DNA of 64,000 nt from Anaerolineales bacterium UBA5195 (GCA_002412925.1 DHVZ01000053.1:27145-91144), one strand, 5' to 3'. Counted from the stretch's first letter, positions 1 to 9,459 are shown. Numbers and translations are program-made. The notes: generated by a model not told the origin, from the letters alone.

Positions 1-1187
1 TTCTCGTTTTGTTGCCGAATTTTGGCGATGAACTGGGCGTGGTCGAGACGATTGCCCGCTCCGGGCTGCAGGTTCCCATTTTGGTGCAGGCCAGCCCCGA
101 TATCGTGGCAAAGATGGACATGGCTCACCGGCGCGACTCGTTCTGCGGCAAATTATCGGTTTGCAACAACCTGTACCAGCGCGGCTTCACCATCACCAAC
201 ACAACCCGCCATACCTGCGACATCAATAGCGAGGCATTCACCGCCGACCTGCACTATTTTGCCACGGTCTGCCGCATCGTGCGTGGCACCTCCACCGCCC
301 GGCTGGGGATGATTGGGCAACGTCCCGACCCGTTTAATACGGTGCGCTTTTCGGAAAAACTGCTCGAGGCTTCGGGCGTGCATGTCAACGCAGTGGATTT
401 GTCCGAAATCATCGGAGCAGCCCAGGCGATGGGCGATACAGAGGCGGTGCTCCAGCGTGTGGCTGAGATTCAGGGGTACGGGCCTGTGGCGCCTTCCACA
501 CCCAGCGCGCACCTGCTTAGGCAAGCCAAACTCGCCCTCGCAGTTGAAAAATGGATCGAGGACAACGAATGCGACGCCAGCGCCATTCAATGCTGGGCAT
601 CCATCCAAAATAACTACGGCTGCGCCACCTGCCTGACGATGAGTATGATGGGCGAGAAGGGTAAACCCAGCGCCTGCGAAACCGACGTGATGGGCGCGCT
701 TTCGATGTATATGCTGCGCCTGGCCACCGGCAACGCCCCTGGTTACCTGGATTGGAACAATAACTACGATGATGATGAGAACAAGTGCATCAATATCCAC
801 TGTTCTAATTATCCCAAGAGTTTCATCGGTGAAATCCGCGAGATCGGCACACTCGATATTTTAGGCGCATCGTTGGGTGAGGAACGCTGCTTTGGCGCGG
901 TGAAGGGCAAAGTTTCTCCGGGTCCGATGACCTTCTTGAAAATTTCCACCGACGACACGCGAGGCGTGATCAAACTGTACGTGGGTGAAGGTGAATTCAC
1001 AGACGACCCAACAGACACCGTGGGTGGAGTAGCTGTTTGCCACGTGGAAAGGCTCCAAGAATTGCTTGATACGCTGTGTTTGAACGGTTTCGAGCATCAC
1101 GTTGCCATGGTGCGCGGCCACGCCGCGAAAGCCCTGGCCGAAGCGGCTGAAAAATACCTCGGCTGGGAAGTTTACCGCCACAATTGA
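1..1187 (+). CDS. Sugar isomerase, L-fucose/L-arabinose isomerase-like (5' partial)
   Basis: The reading frame is open from the window edge (first full codon at position 3), so the N-terminus lies outside; at least 394 codons are visible. The protein resembles the L-fucose isomerase-type family, Mn-dependent aldose-ketose isomerases. A SACETDV segment near 669-690 and a following CSNYP stretch look like the metal/substrate-binding part of the family, and the C-terminal third (from about 840) matches its beta-barrel domain, with a late EHHVAMVRGH segment. It lies about 30 bp upstream of a TIM-barrel epimerase and ahead of an ABC sugar importer, so it probably performs the first isomerisation of the imported sugar. 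The actual substrate cannot be read from the sequence; arabinose, fucose or a rarer sugar are possible. Confidence 0.72.
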   Translation, partial: LVLLPNFGDELGVVETIARSGLQVPILVQASPDIVAKMDMAHRRDSFCGKLSVCNNLYQRGFTITNTTRHTCDINSEAFTADLHYFATVCRIVRGTSTARLGMIGQRPDPFNTVRFSEKLLEASGVHVNAVDLSEIIGAAQAMGDTEAVLQRVAEIQGYGPVAPSTPSAHLLRQAKLALAVEKWIEDNECDASAIQCWASIQNNYGCATCLTMSMMGEKGKPSACETDVMGALSMYMLRLATGNAPGYLDWNNNYDDDENKCINIHCSNYPKSFIGEIREIGTLDILGASLGEERCFGAVKGKVSPGPMTFLKISTDDTRGVIKLYVGEGEFTDDPTDTVGGVAVCHVERLQELLDTLCLNGFEHHVAMVRGHAAKALAEAAEKYLGWEVYRHN

Positions 1188-1218
1188 CCCTGCCCCGACA
1201 ACCACAAGAAGCCATGAC

Positions 1219-2115
1219 ATGCCCACCTTCAAATATTCTTACTTTCAACTGACCTTCGGGCAGGAAGAAGCCTACCTGCACCCTGAAAAGACCTACCAGC
1301 GCCTGAAGAAATTCGGCTACGACGCCATCGAGTTGACGCCGCCGAAGGGCCGCTACGGACTGGGCGTGAAAATGGATGATTACCTGAAAACGCACCAGCG
1401 CCTCATGCAGGAGTACGGCCTGGCGGTTTCCTGCATCAACGAGTGCTGGGGAGCGATGTGGGACCCCTATTCGCCGACCTTCAAGACCCTCACTGAACCC
1501 AAGACCGCCGATCTGGCGGTTTCGGAAACGAAAACATCCATTGACTTCGCCGCCGAATTGGGCGCGCCGTTTGTGACCGTGGCCACCGCCATTCACGCCG
1601 ACATTACCGCCGACAATGTGGCCGAGTGTACAGCCGTGGCTGTGGATGCCCTGCGCCGCATGTGCGATTACGCCGCTCAGAGAGGCGTACACCTGGTGTT
1701 CGAGGCTACCAACCACCTGGAGATGGGCAAGTACGTCAACACAGCCATGAACCACCGTTGCATGATCCAGGCTACCGGGCGCGACAACATCGGCATCCAG
1801 CTCGACTGGTTCCACGCAAACTTTGAAGAACTCAACCCCTACGAAGCGGTGATGGATGCCGGCGACCTGCTATGGCACATCCATTTCCGTGATTCAAACT
1901 CACTGACCCCCGGTTATGGTACGGTGGATTTCAAGGCGGTGATGCGCGCCTTGAAAAAGATCAATTACAGCGGTTTCTGCACCATCGAAAGCGCGCCGAT
2001 GATCCCCGACTCTGATACTGCTGCCCAGGATGGAATCACGTATCTCAAGATGCTGGAGCGGATTGCCGAATACCAGCTCAGCCCTGAATTTCCGAATGGG
2101 TTTGCAGTGGTGTAA
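1219..2115 (+). CDS. Sugar phosphate isomerase/epimerase (xylose isomerase-like TIM barrel)
   Basis: A 298-residue protein of the AP-endonuclease-2/xylose-isomerase-like TIM-barrel family. Metal-ligand candidates occur in the usual order: Glu in LVFEATNH, Asp and His in QLDWFHAN, His in WHIHFRDSN and Glu in CTIESAPM. The ATG at 1219 is chosen because MPTFKYSYFQLTFG is a typical strand-1 start and the 39 codons upstream in the open frame overlap the previous gene with no domain content. Enzymes of this family epimerise or isomerise ketoses, inosose or sugar acids and bind divalent metal. Placed between the isomerase and the importer genes, it likely acts in the same sugar pathway. The exact reaction is unknown. 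Confidence 0.78.
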   Translation: MPTFKYSYFQLTFGQEEAYLHPEKTYQRLKKFGYDAIELTPPKGRYGLGVKMDDYLKTHQRLMQEYGLAVSCINECWGAMWDPYSPTFKTLTEPKTADLAVSETKTSIDFAAELGAPFVTVATAIHADITADNVAECTAVAVDALRRMCDYAAQRGVHLVFEATNHLEMGKYVNTAMNHRCMIQATGRDNIGIQLDWFHANFEELNPYEAVMDAGDLLWHIHFRDSNSLTPGYGTVDFKAVMRALKKINYSGFCTIESAPMIPDSDTAAQDGITYLKMLERIAEYQLSPEFPNGFAVV

Positions 2116-2173
2116 GGAGGTGGCAAAGCCCCCAAGAATAGAACTCTCCACTTTAATTTGGTCAAACAAGGGG

Positions 2174-2254
2174 GAGGCGCAGGCACCCATGGCTGTCTAA
2201 CGGGACGTGCAACGTAGCGTCTGCGCCTCGAAAACTTGCGGTCATTCAACCGCA
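2174..2254 (+). promoter_or_regulatory. Stem-loop-rich leader upstream of the binding-protein gene
   Basis: The 184-bp gap before the substrate-binding protein holds two inverted repeats. GAGGCGCAG at 2174-2182 pairs with CTGCGCCTC at 2221-2229. A short hairpin, TGCGGT/ACCGCA, spans 2237-2254. A clear GGAG ribosome-binding site follows at 2290-2293, seven bases before the ATG at 2300. The structures could be a processing or attenuation site, or an operator; I recognise no known riboswitch class. Confidence 0.3.
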
Positions 2255-2299
2255 GGGTCATAGTTTCGCTTATAACGATTAAAAGGTCAAGGAGAAAAT

Positions 2300-3763
2300 A
2301 TGAACACCAAAAGACTGAATCGGCGCGATTTCTTGAAAATCGGCACAATGGCCGTCGGCAGCGCGCTGCTCGCATCTTGCGCTCCTAAAGACATGCTGGT
2401 TCCCGATGCGACGACGGCTCCCGGTGCGACGACAGTGCCGGCTACCTCTGTCGCAGCCAAGGGACCTGTAACTCTCGATGTTATGGCTCCCGTGGCTGAG
2501 TACGAAGGCGCCTACCGGGAGATTTGGAACGTCTTCGAAGCCGAAAACCCTGGTATCAAGATCAACCTATTCTCGATCAACGAAGATACGGCGGCTGCGC
2601 ACCAGGCCAAAGTCGCCGGCGGCTACCTGCCTGCCTTCGAACATACACAGGAATTGCAGGTTTTCTTCAACAAAGACAACTATCAAATGGCGACAGACCT
2701 TAGCAAGGTTGGCTTTGAGTGGTTCGATCGCTGGACTTATGATGTCAAAGGCGCCTGGCCGGCGCTGTACAACCTGCCCGGCCCGCGTTCGCTCGACATC
2801 TTCCAGGGGTTTGTCTTTACCTGGCAGTACAACGCTGATCTGATGGCGAAATCTGGCCTGGATCCGCGCCGGGATGTCAAAACCTGGCAGGATTTCGAGA
2901 AATTCCTGGATGAAGGCACAGCCTGGGCTAAGGCAACCGATGGCGTGGAATATTTCTGGAATCAATCCTGGCATAACTGGGTCTTTGGCATGGTGTACAT
3001 GGACTTGATCCCTCTGGCATTTGCAGATGGCTCACGCGAGCGCCAGGCGGATTGCTGGATGGGTAAAGCCAAATTCAACGCGCCTGATTCACCCTATCGC
3101 CACACCTATGAGTTCTTCAAGAAAGCCAATGACCGCGGCTGGATTCCCGAAAGCATGTGGACTCGCCAGTGGGAAGGGGATATGGAAGCCAGTTACATTG
3201 CCGGAAAGTCGGTCATGATGCTGCACGGACCCTGGGTGTGGGACAAAGCCATCGCCGCTGGTTCCACCTTCACGCAGGCCGGCTTCCCGGCCACCCCGCC
3301 CGCCGATGGACAGACCTGGTTGCAGGGCGCTCTCCCGCCAACGATTGATGCGGGGTATTTCATGCGCGAAGGCGCACAGAATTTGCCCGAGTGGCCTGAA
3401 ATTCAGAAGGCATGGAACTGGTTCTTCAGCCCCAAGGTAATCGAAATGCGCGCCCAGGCAGAGGGTCGCGTACCAACATACACGCTCGATACCCCGCTGG
3501 ATCTGAAGGGGCCTCAATTTAAGTACGTCCTCAAGGATATCGGAACAGCCAATGGCGAGTTCTCCGATATCAAGTGGGAGGAAGGCTTAACCGGCATCGT
3601 TAAAGCCGGACCCTACCAGGTCAAAGGCTCAAAAGGCGTTTGGGACTGGGAAAGCAATGGAAACAACCAGGTCTTCGCCGATGTGTTGAGCGGCAAGATT
3701 ACGGTTCAAGATGCGTTGGATATTGCTCAGCGCAACTGGGAAGAAAGTTACAAAGTCGGATAG
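2300..3763 (+). CDS. ABC sugar transporter substrate-binding lipoprotein (Tat-type)
   Basis: A 487-residue family 1 extracellular solute-binding protein. The N-terminus has twin arginines (R8-R9 in RRDFLK), a hydrophobic stretch and a lipobox LASC with Cys27, so it is probably exported by Tat and lipid-anchored. A low-complexity Ala/Thr/Pro linker follows, then the periplasmic-binding-protein fold with Trp-rich sugar-contact segments (for example WNQSWHNWVFG and MLHGPWVWDKA). It captures a carbohydrate for the two permeases downstream. A strong hairpin directly behind the stop may set a higher level of this mRNA than of the permease mRNA. The ligand is not identifiable by eye. Confidence 0.9.
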   Translation: MNTKRLNRRDFLKIGTMAVGSALLASCAPKDMLVPDATTAPGATTVPATSVAAKGPVTLDVMAPVAEYEGAYREIWNVFEAENPGIKINLFSINEDTAAAHQAKVAGGYLPAFEHTQELQVFFNKDNYQMATDLSKVGFEWFDRWTYDVKGAWPALYNLPGPRSLDIFQGFVFTWQYNADLMAKSGLDPRRDVKTWQDFEKFLDEGTAWAKATDGVEYFWNQSWHNWVFGMVYMDLIPLAFADGSRERQADCWMGKAKFNAPDSPYRHTYEFFKKANDRGWIPESMWTRQWEGDMEASYIAGKSVMMLHGPWVWDKAIAAGSTFTQAGFPATPPADGQTWLQGALPPTIDAGYFMREGAQNLPEWPEIQKAWNWFFSPKVIEMRAQAEGRVPTYTLDTPLDLKGPQFKYVLKDIGTANGEFSDIKWEEGLTGIVKAGPYQVKGSKGVWDWESNGNNQVFADVLSGKITVQDALDIAQRNWEESYKVG

Positions 3764-3778
3764 TCTTGCCAAATACGC

Positions 3779-3801
3779 AGGGGCGGGAGTATCCCGCCCC
3801 T
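3779..3801 (+). terminator. Hairpin between binding-protein and permease genes
   Basis: A perfect 10-bp inverted repeat (AGGGGCGGGA, loop GTA, TCCCGCCCCT) lies 15 bp after the binding-protein stop and 29 bp before the first permease ATG. No T-run follows. It therefore looks less like a full terminator than an attenuator or 3'-end stabiliser, as is common after binding-protein genes in ABC operons. Confidence 0.55.
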
Positions 3802-3829
3802 GTCATGCCAGGTATTGCGCGGAGTGTTT

Positions 3830-4738
3830 ATGTTCAAATCTCAAGGTGTCTCTCACCGCCAAAAAAAGCTTATATTGACCCAATATGCATTTATTTTGCC
3901 CCAGTTGATTTTATTCGTGGGGCTGACAATTGTGCCATTGTTCGTTGCCATTCCGATTCTTTTTACCGATATGGCGCAGTTCAATGATCCCCAGATCAAC
4001 CCGGTGGGGTGGCGCAATTTTACGGTACTGTTTACCGATCCCAGCATCCAACGCGATTACCTTCCCGCGCTGCAACGCACCCTTGTTTTCGTCTTCCTGA
4101 ACTACACCACGGTTTTTATTTTTGGTCTTAGTCTGGCTCTGCTGATGTATGAGGTGGGCTTTAAGGGCGGTTTCTTTACCGTGATCTACCTGCCGTTGAT
4201 GCTTTCTGGTCTGGCAGTGGGTTATATGGCAGTGATGTTGTTCTCAAAAGGCACTGGGACGGTTAATCTGTTGCTGCTGGAGTTCAAGTTGATCAGCAAA
4301 GCCTTCGATATCTACTCGCCTGAAGGCACGGCATTTATTCTTCCGCTGCTGGTGGGCTGGCGTTATGCCGGCTATAACATGGCAATCTTTCTCTCCGGGC
4401 TGTTGGGTATTCCCGACGAAACCATCGACGCTTCAGTGGTGGATGGGGCAAGTTATTGGCAAAGACTCTGGCATGTCTATTTCCCGCAGATGATCCCCTC
4501 ATTCATCATGGCAACAACCATGTGCCTGATCGGCTCGTTTGCGGTTTTCGACGAGTTGGTGGCAATGGGCGCCTTATACGTCAACCCCGAAGCAAAACTG
4601 CTCAGCGTGCTATTTTTCACTTACGGTTTCCAGGTTGAACGTTTGGCGATGGGAATGACGCTGGCAGTGGAAACTTTCCTGCCGCTGGTTGTGGTGGGTG
4701 TTCTATTACAACGCTTGCAGCGCCGCATGCAGTATTAG
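3830..4738 (+). CDS. ABC sugar transporter permease (MalF/UgpA type)
   Basis: A 302-residue inner-membrane permease with about six hydrophobic helices. The cytoplasmic EAA loop that docks the ATPase is visible near the C-terminal third (DASVVDGASYWQRLWHV). The ATG at 3830 is preferred over the TTG at 3815 because GGAG lies at 3821-3824 with five-base spacing. It pairs with the next permease to form the translocation channel. No ATP-binding subunit is encoded nearby, so the importer probably borrows a shared MsmK/UgpC-like ATPase encoded elsewhere. Confidence 0.88.
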   Translation: MFKSQGVSHRQKKLILTQYAFILPQLILFVGLTIVPLFVAIPILFTDMAQFNDPQINPVGWRNFTVLFTDPSIQRDYLPALQRTLVFVFLNYTTVFIFGLSLALLMYEVGFKGGFFTVIYLPLMLSGLAVGYMAVMLFSKGTGTVNLLLLEFKLISKAFDIYSPEGTAFILPLLVGWRYAGYNMAIFLSGLLGIPDETIDASVVDGASYWQRLWHVYFPQMIPSFIMATTMCLIGSFAVFDELVAMGALYVNPEAKLLSVLFFTYGFQVERLAMGMTLAVETFLPLVVVGVLLQRLQRRMQY

Positions 4739-4748
4739 GAGGTTGAAG

Positions 4749-5840
4749 ATGTCCAAAGCAAATACCTCTCCCAATAAGAGCCTCCTTACCGTCAGTGTAC
4801 GCCGGCGTATTATTCGGGTGTTCGCAGTCACTGTGATGTTACTCTACACACTCTTTACGCTTTTTCCGTTTTATGTACTGTTTGTGCGTAGTTTTGTCTC
4901 GACAAAGGATGCGTCTGACCTCCACCTTTGGATTCCGCCTTCCCAGGAAATAAGCCTGGACCAGGAAGTGGGCAACCTTTCGGTTTTTTACGATCTGGAT
5001 TTGACCGACCTGAAAACAGCCTTGGGCATCGCCCCCACTGAATTTTTAATGTCTCGCACAACCTTGCGGGAGGTTTCAGAAAAATATAACATCCCGGAAG
5101 AGAATATCAAGGATTATTTTTCTGGATTCTATACCTACAATGGCTGGATGAACCTGTTGAAAAATCCAGGATTCTTTGGCGCGATCGGACGCACCTTAAT
5201 CGTGACCATTTTCAGTGTGGCAGGAATCATCATTTTGTCCATCTTCACCGGCCTTGGGCTGGCTGGGCTAAAACGAAAAGACCAGATGGCGATCTATAAC
5301 ATCTATCTTTTACAAATGGTAATCCCCGGCATGTTGATCTTGCTGCCTCAATACATGATGATGCAGGGAATTTTGGGGTTGATCCCCGGCTACGACGAAA
5401 AAGGTCCTACCCGCTGGGTGTTGCAGTTGGTTGGTCTGATCTTAATCAACATCAAAGGCACGGCGCTTTCCACAATGGTCTTCACCTCAGCCATTAGCGC
5501 CATCCCGAAAGAGCTTGAAGAATCTGCCAAGCTGGACGGCGCGACCGAATGGCAGTATTTGCGATACATCCTGCTGCCCTTGTTGAAGGTGCCGATTGTC
5601 AGCCTGGCGGTGATTCAACTGCCGCTGATCTACAACCAATTCCTTGAGCCGTATGTTTACCTAGACCCGGACAATTCCACGCTGTTACCCTTTATTCAAA
5701 GCACTGTGGGTCAATTTTCGACCAATTTCCAGGTCATTTATGCGGCAATTTTTGTCTCAATCATCCCGATGGTGCTGATCTACCTGATGTTCCGCCGTAT
5801 GTTCGTACAGGGCGCCCTTGCGGGAGCAATTAAAGGATAG
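4749..5840 (+). CDS. ABC sugar transporter permease (MalG/UgpE type) with enlarged external loop
   Basis: A 363-residue permease, larger than the usual 270-300 of this family. The ATG at 4749 follows an AGGAGG-type ribosome-binding site 10 bp after the previous stop; the open frame reaching back to 4689 lies inside the previous gene. TM1 is near residues 20-43. About 95 mostly polar residues follow before TM2, containing SFVSTKDASD and a predicted helical part. The EAA loop appears as EESAKLDGATEWQYLRY. The external insert may contact the binding protein or a long oligosaccharide, as the P2 loop does in MalF. It acts with the upstream permease. Confidence 0.87.
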   Translation: MSKANTSPNKSLLTVSVRRRIIRVFAVTVMLLYTLFTLFPFYVLFVRSFVSTKDASDLHLWIPPSQEISLDQEVGNLSVFYDLDLTDLKTALGIAPTEFLMSRTTLREVSEKYNIPEENIKDYFSGFYTYNGWMNLLKNPGFFGAIGRTLIVTIFSVAGIIILSIFTGLGLAGLKRKDQMAIYNIYLLQMVIPGMLILLPQYMMMQGILGLIPGYDEKGPTRWVLQLVGLILINIKGTALSTMVFTSAISAIPKELEESAKLDGATEWQYLRYILLPLLKVPIVSLAVIQLPLIYNQFLEPYVYLDPDNSTLLPFIQSTVGQFSTNFQVIYAAIFVSIIPMVLIYLMFRRMFVQGALAGAIKG

Positions 5841-5877
5841 CTTCAATATTGAGTTCGGTTTATTCCAAGGATACTTA

Positions 5878-6531
5878 ATGATGGCAACAAAATTCCATGT
5901 CCTCTGCTTTGGCGACTCGAATACCTGGGGATACATTCCCCTTACGGCAGAACGCTATCCACGCGAAGTGCGCTGGGCGGGAATTATGTCGGGCTTACTT
6001 GGCAGCGATTTTGAAATAATTGAAGAAGGGCTGAATGGGCGCACCACCGTATGGGATGACCCCATTGAGGGAGACAAAAACAGTCTGCAATATTTGCCAG
6101 CCTGTTTAGAAAGCCACAAACCGCTGGACCTCGTGATCTTGATGCTGGGGACGAACGACTTAAAAGCGCGTTTTTCCCTCACGGCACTGGATATTGCCTT
6201 TGGGGTGGAGCGCTTGGCGAAATTGATACTGCATTCCAATTGTGGAATCGGAGGGCAGTCTCCCGCTATTCTGCTGGCTGCTCCGCCACCTGTGTTGCCC
6301 CAAGGTGACTTGGAAGAGATGTTTTTGGGTGCGCGGGAAAAATCCACGCAATTGGCGGGGCACTATGCCGCCGTGGCAGAACGCTGTGGTTGCGCCTTTT
6401 TGGATGTAAGCCAAGTGATTGCCGTTGACTCCGCAGATGGGATTCATTACAACCCGCAAGCACACAACCTTTTAGGAAAAGTAATGGCAAACCGCGTCCG
6501 GGCAATTCTTACGGCAAAACAGCAAGGATGA
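5878..6531 (+). CDS. SGNH/GDSL-family esterase
   Basis: A 217-residue hydrolase of the SGNH superfamily. Block I is FGDSNTWG (nucleophile Ser near residue 12), block III appears as MLGTNDLK, and the block V Asp-His pair as DGIHYNPQAH. The start at 5878 has AAGGA at 5867-5871 with six-base spacing; the adjacent ATG at 5881 is equally possible. There is no signal peptide, so it is cytoplasmic. Inside a sugar operon it most plausibly removes acetyl or other acyl groups from the imported carbohydrate, although related enzymes act as lipases or arylesterases. Confidence 0.82.
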   Translation: MMATKFHVLCFGDSNTWGYIPLTAERYPREVRWAGIMSGLLGSDFEIIEEGLNGRTTVWDDPIEGDKNSLQYLPACLESHKPLDLVILMLGTNDLKARFSLTALDIAFGVERLAKLILHSNCGIGGQSPAILLAAPPPVLPQGDLEEMFLGAREKSTQLAGHYAAVAERCGCAFLDVSQVIAVDSADGIHYNPQAHNLLGKVMANRVRAILTAKQQG

Positions 6532-6606
6532 GATTTACATAGACTTATTGGTTCCCGCATTTTGTGAACGACCAAATAGCGGACACACCTAAATACAGGA
6601 GAACTC

Positions 6607-8169
6607 ATGACAAATTACCTACTTGGCTTGGACTATGGCACCGGTGGGGCAAAAGCAGCGCTGGTAAACGCGGACGATGGATCTGTGACCGGGTATGCCT
6701 TTGAAGAATACCCAATTCTGACTCCCAAACCCTCCTGGTCTGAGCATGATGCCTCCCGCTATTGGGAAGTAGCCTGCCGCCTGATACAAAAGGTTCTCGC
6801 AGAAACCCGGGTGAGCGCCAGGGAAGTACGCGGTGTGGCGGTCTCTTCCGCGCTTCCATCGATGGTCATGGTGGACCAGGCAGGGAATCCCCTTGCCAAT
6901 GCCTATAACTTGATGGACAAACGAGCGGTTGAGGTTGTCCAGGACTTAAAGGACAAAATTGGCGAAGAGCGCATCTTCGACATCAGCAAAAACCGACTGG
7001 ATGACCACCCCTCCATCGTCAATCTTTTGTGGGAAAAGAAATACCGTCCCGAGGTGTTCTTACGGATCGACAAGGCGCTCACTATCGACGGATTCATCAC
7101 CATGAAGTTGACGGGCAAGCCCAGCGGTCATTATTCCGGGGCTGCATTTTACGGGGTTGCCTACAACCTGCTAAAGCGTAGTTTCGATCATCAACTTCTC
7201 GAAGAGATTGGCATTGACTCCAAACTATTCCCCAACCTTTATACCTGCGATGAAATTGTCGGCGAAGTGACCTCCAGCGCGGCATCTGAAACAGGTCTTG
7301 CTGCAGGAACACCCGTAGCCGCTGGGCAGGTGGACTGCAATGCAGGCTGGGTCGGCGCGGGGGCGATTTCAGACGGCGATATCCAGATGAACCTTGGCAC
7401 CTGTGGCAATTTTGGCATCCTCCATTCCCAGCCCGTTTTCCACGACAGCATGATCGCATTCAACTATACAACTGACTCGAAAACGGAGCCTGTTTTTATC
7501 ACCGTCCCCACCACAACCACCGGCGGACAGCTCATCCGCTACATGCGTGACGAGTTTTTCAAAGCCGAAACCGAAAGAGAAAAAGGTACTGGAGTTGATA
7601 TCTACGACCTGATCAACCAGGAAGCGGCAATTACTCCTAGCGGCGCAGAAGGCTTGATCGTCCTTCCCTACCTGATGGGAGAACGGACGCCAATTTGGGA
7701 TGTCAACGCCCGGGGAACTGTCTTCGGTCTCTCCTTGAACCATACAAGAGGACACCTGGTTCGGGCGATGATGGAGTCGGTTGCCTACGCCCTCTATGAC
7801 TCTTTTCAACTGATTGCCGCAACCGGTCAAAAAATTAGCACGCCGATTGTGTTGAATGAAGGTGGCGCAAAAAGCATCCTGTGGCGGCAAATCATCACCG
7901 ACGTTTTCAACGTCCCCACTGTCCTGGTCAAACGACGAACAGGAGCACCCTACGGAGACGCCCTTTTGGCTGGCGTTGCAACAGGTGTTTTCAAGGATTT
8001 CTCCGTTTCCAAAGGTTGGACTGAATACATTGACCAACTGGAGCCCAACGCAGCAAACCATGCGCTGTATATGGAATATTTCAAATTATATAAAAGCCTT
8101 TATCAGCACGTAAAGGAAGATTTCAAAGAATTAGCAAGACTTCGGTCCCGGGGTCAAATTAGTAAATAG
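6607..8169 (+). CDS. FGGY-family carbohydrate kinase (xylulokinase-like)
   Basis: A 520-residue sugar kinase with the two-domain actin-like FGGY fold. The N-terminal phosphate loop is LDYGTGGAKA. The segment AAGQVDCNAGW corresponds to the catalytic-Asp region (usually GGxDN in xylulokinases). The C-terminal ATP-binding part includes LNEGGAKSILWRQIIADV-like residues near 418-435. It phosphorylates a ketose or polyol with ATP. With transaldolase, ribulose-phosphate epimerase and transketolase downstream, a pentulose or related branched sugar feeding the pentose phosphate pathway fits best. The substrate is uncertain; ribulokinase, erythritol kinase and apulose kinase are in the same family. Confidence 0.85.
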   Translation: MTNYLLGLDYGTGGAKAALVNADDGSVTGYAFEEYPILTPKPSWSEHDASRYWEVACRLIQKVLAETRVSAREVRGVAVSSALPSMVMVDQAGNPLANAYNLMDKRAVEVVQDLKDKIGEERIFDISKNRLDDHPSIVNLLWEKKYRPEVFLRIDKALTIDGFITMKLTGKPSGHYSGAAFYGVAYNLLKRSFDHQLLEEIGIDSKLFPNLYTCDEIVGEVTSSAASETGLAAGTPVAAGQVDCNAGWVGAGAISDGDIQMNLGTCGNFGILHSQPVFHDSMIAFNYTTDSKTEPVFITVPTTTTGGQLIRYMRDEFFKAETEREKGTGVDIYDLINQEAAITPSGAEGLIVLPYLMGERTPIWDVNARGTVFGLSLNHTRGHLVRAMMESVAYALYDSFQLIAATGQKISTPIVLNEGGAKSILWRQIITDVFNVPTVLVKRRTGAPYGDALLAGVATGVFKDFSVSKGWTEYIDQLEPNAANHALYMEYFKLYKSLYQHVKEDFKELARLRSRGQISK

Positions 8170-8178
8170 GAGATAATT

Positions 8179-9459
8179 ATGGAACTAGTATTAAAGCTCA
8201 AGAAACGGTCATCTGAAAATAATCCAATCCGAATCGGGATTGTCGGTTGCGGGCAGATGGGGTCGGGACTAGCTCACACCATCAACAACATCGAAGGGAT
8301 GCGCGTGGCAGCCATCGCAGATATCGCGGTTGAACGCGGTATCCAGACCTACACAGAAATGGGACACTCCGCCGATGAGATTGTAGTGACTGAACATATC
8401 GGAAAAGCGCAGGATGCCATTAAAGCGGGAAAAGTGGTCGTAATGCCGGACGCTTTTCAAATGCCTGTTCTCGAAAGCCTGGAATCGCTTGTAGAGGTAA
8501 CCGGGGTGCCCGATATTGGCGCGCGGGTGGCGTATGACTCCATCATGAACCGCAAGCCAATCATCATGTTGAACGTCGAGACCGACATCACAATCGGGGT
8601 TTACCTTGACCGGCTTGCAAGAAAAATGGGTTCAGTTTACACGGTTGCATCAGGCGATGAACCCGGCGTATGCAAAATGCTTTACGAACAGGCAATTTTG
8701 ATGAGCTTTGAGGTTGTGACCCTGGGCAAGGGAAAAAACAACGTCATCAACCTTGAGGCAACACCCGAGTCATGCGCGGAGGAGGCAGCCTCGAAGGATA
8801 TGAATCCAAAAATGCTTTCTGCGTTCAAAGATGGAACCAAAACGATGGTGGAAATGGCAGCGGTTTCCAATGCAACTGGTCTTGTCCCGGATGTGCCCGG
8901 AATGCATGGCCCCAAGGTCGAGGTGAATGACCTGCTCAAAGTCTTCATTCCCGCCGCCGATGGTGGGTTATTCTCGAAATCAGGCGTGGTGGATTATTCA
9001 ACCGGTGCAATTGCCCCAGGCGTTTTTGCGGTGGTTCGTTCGTACGATGCCAGGATTCGCAAGGAAATGAAATTCATCACCCTTGCTGATGGTCCTTATT
9101 ACCTCCACTTCCGCCCCTACCACCTCTGCGATCTGGAAACGCCCCAATCCATCGCGGAAGCCGTACTTCTTGGAGAAGTCACCGTGACAGCAAGCGCCAT
9201 GCATTCTGAAGTGGTGTGTACTGCCAAGCGCAATCTAAAACCAGGAGAAAAATTGGGCGGAATCGGCGGAACGGACTGGTATGGAAAAATTATGACATAC
9301 CCCGATGCAAGAGCGCAAAAAGCAGTTCCCATCGGAATTGGAGCCAACGCTGTCGTCCGCAATCCCATCCCAAAGGGAACGATCATCACAGAAAATGATG
9401 TCGCTCTCGATGATTCGACCTTTGTTTATAAACTGCGCCGACTGCAAGATGCAATGTAA
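8179..9459 (+). CDS. NAD(P)-dependent oxidoreductase with C-terminal SAF domain
   Basis: A 426-residue protein with an N-terminal Rossmann fold (IGIVGCGQMGSG near residues 20-31) related to homoserine-dehydrogenase-like enzymes, and a C-terminal SAF-like domain (about 350-420, including VVRNPIPKGTIITENDV). Such proteins are often mislabelled FlgA because of the SAF part. It starts 9 bp after the kinase stop, with GGAG upstream. It probably oxidises or reduces a sugar or sugar-acid intermediate of this pathway. The specific reaction of this family is not known to me. Confidence 0.7.
   Translation: MELVLKLKKRSSENNPIRIGIVGCGQMGSGLAHTINNIEGMRVAAIADIAVERGIQTYTEMGHSADEIVVTEHIGKAQDAIKAGKVVVMPDAFQMPVLESLESLVEVTGVPDIGARVAYDSIMNRKPIIMLNVETDITIGVYLDRLARKMGSVYTVASGDEPGVCKMLYEQAILMSFEVVTLGKGKNNVINLEATPESCAEEAASKDMNPKMLSAFKDGTKTMVEMAAVSNATGLVPDVPGMHGPKVEVNDLLKVFIPAADGGLFSKSGVVDYSTGAIAPGVFAVVRSYDARIRKEMKFITLADGPYYLHFRPYHLCDLETPQSIAEAVLLGEVTVTASAMHSEVVCTAKRNLKPGEKLGGIGGTDWYGKIMTYPDARAQKAVPIGIGANAVVRNPIPKGTIITENDVALDDSTFVYKLRRLQDAM

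Noticed and set aside
8179..9459. Flagellar protein FlgA, suggested by the C-terminal SAF domain
   Set aside because: The N-terminal two-thirds is a Rossmann oxidoreductase with GCGQMG, and no flagellar genes are nearby.
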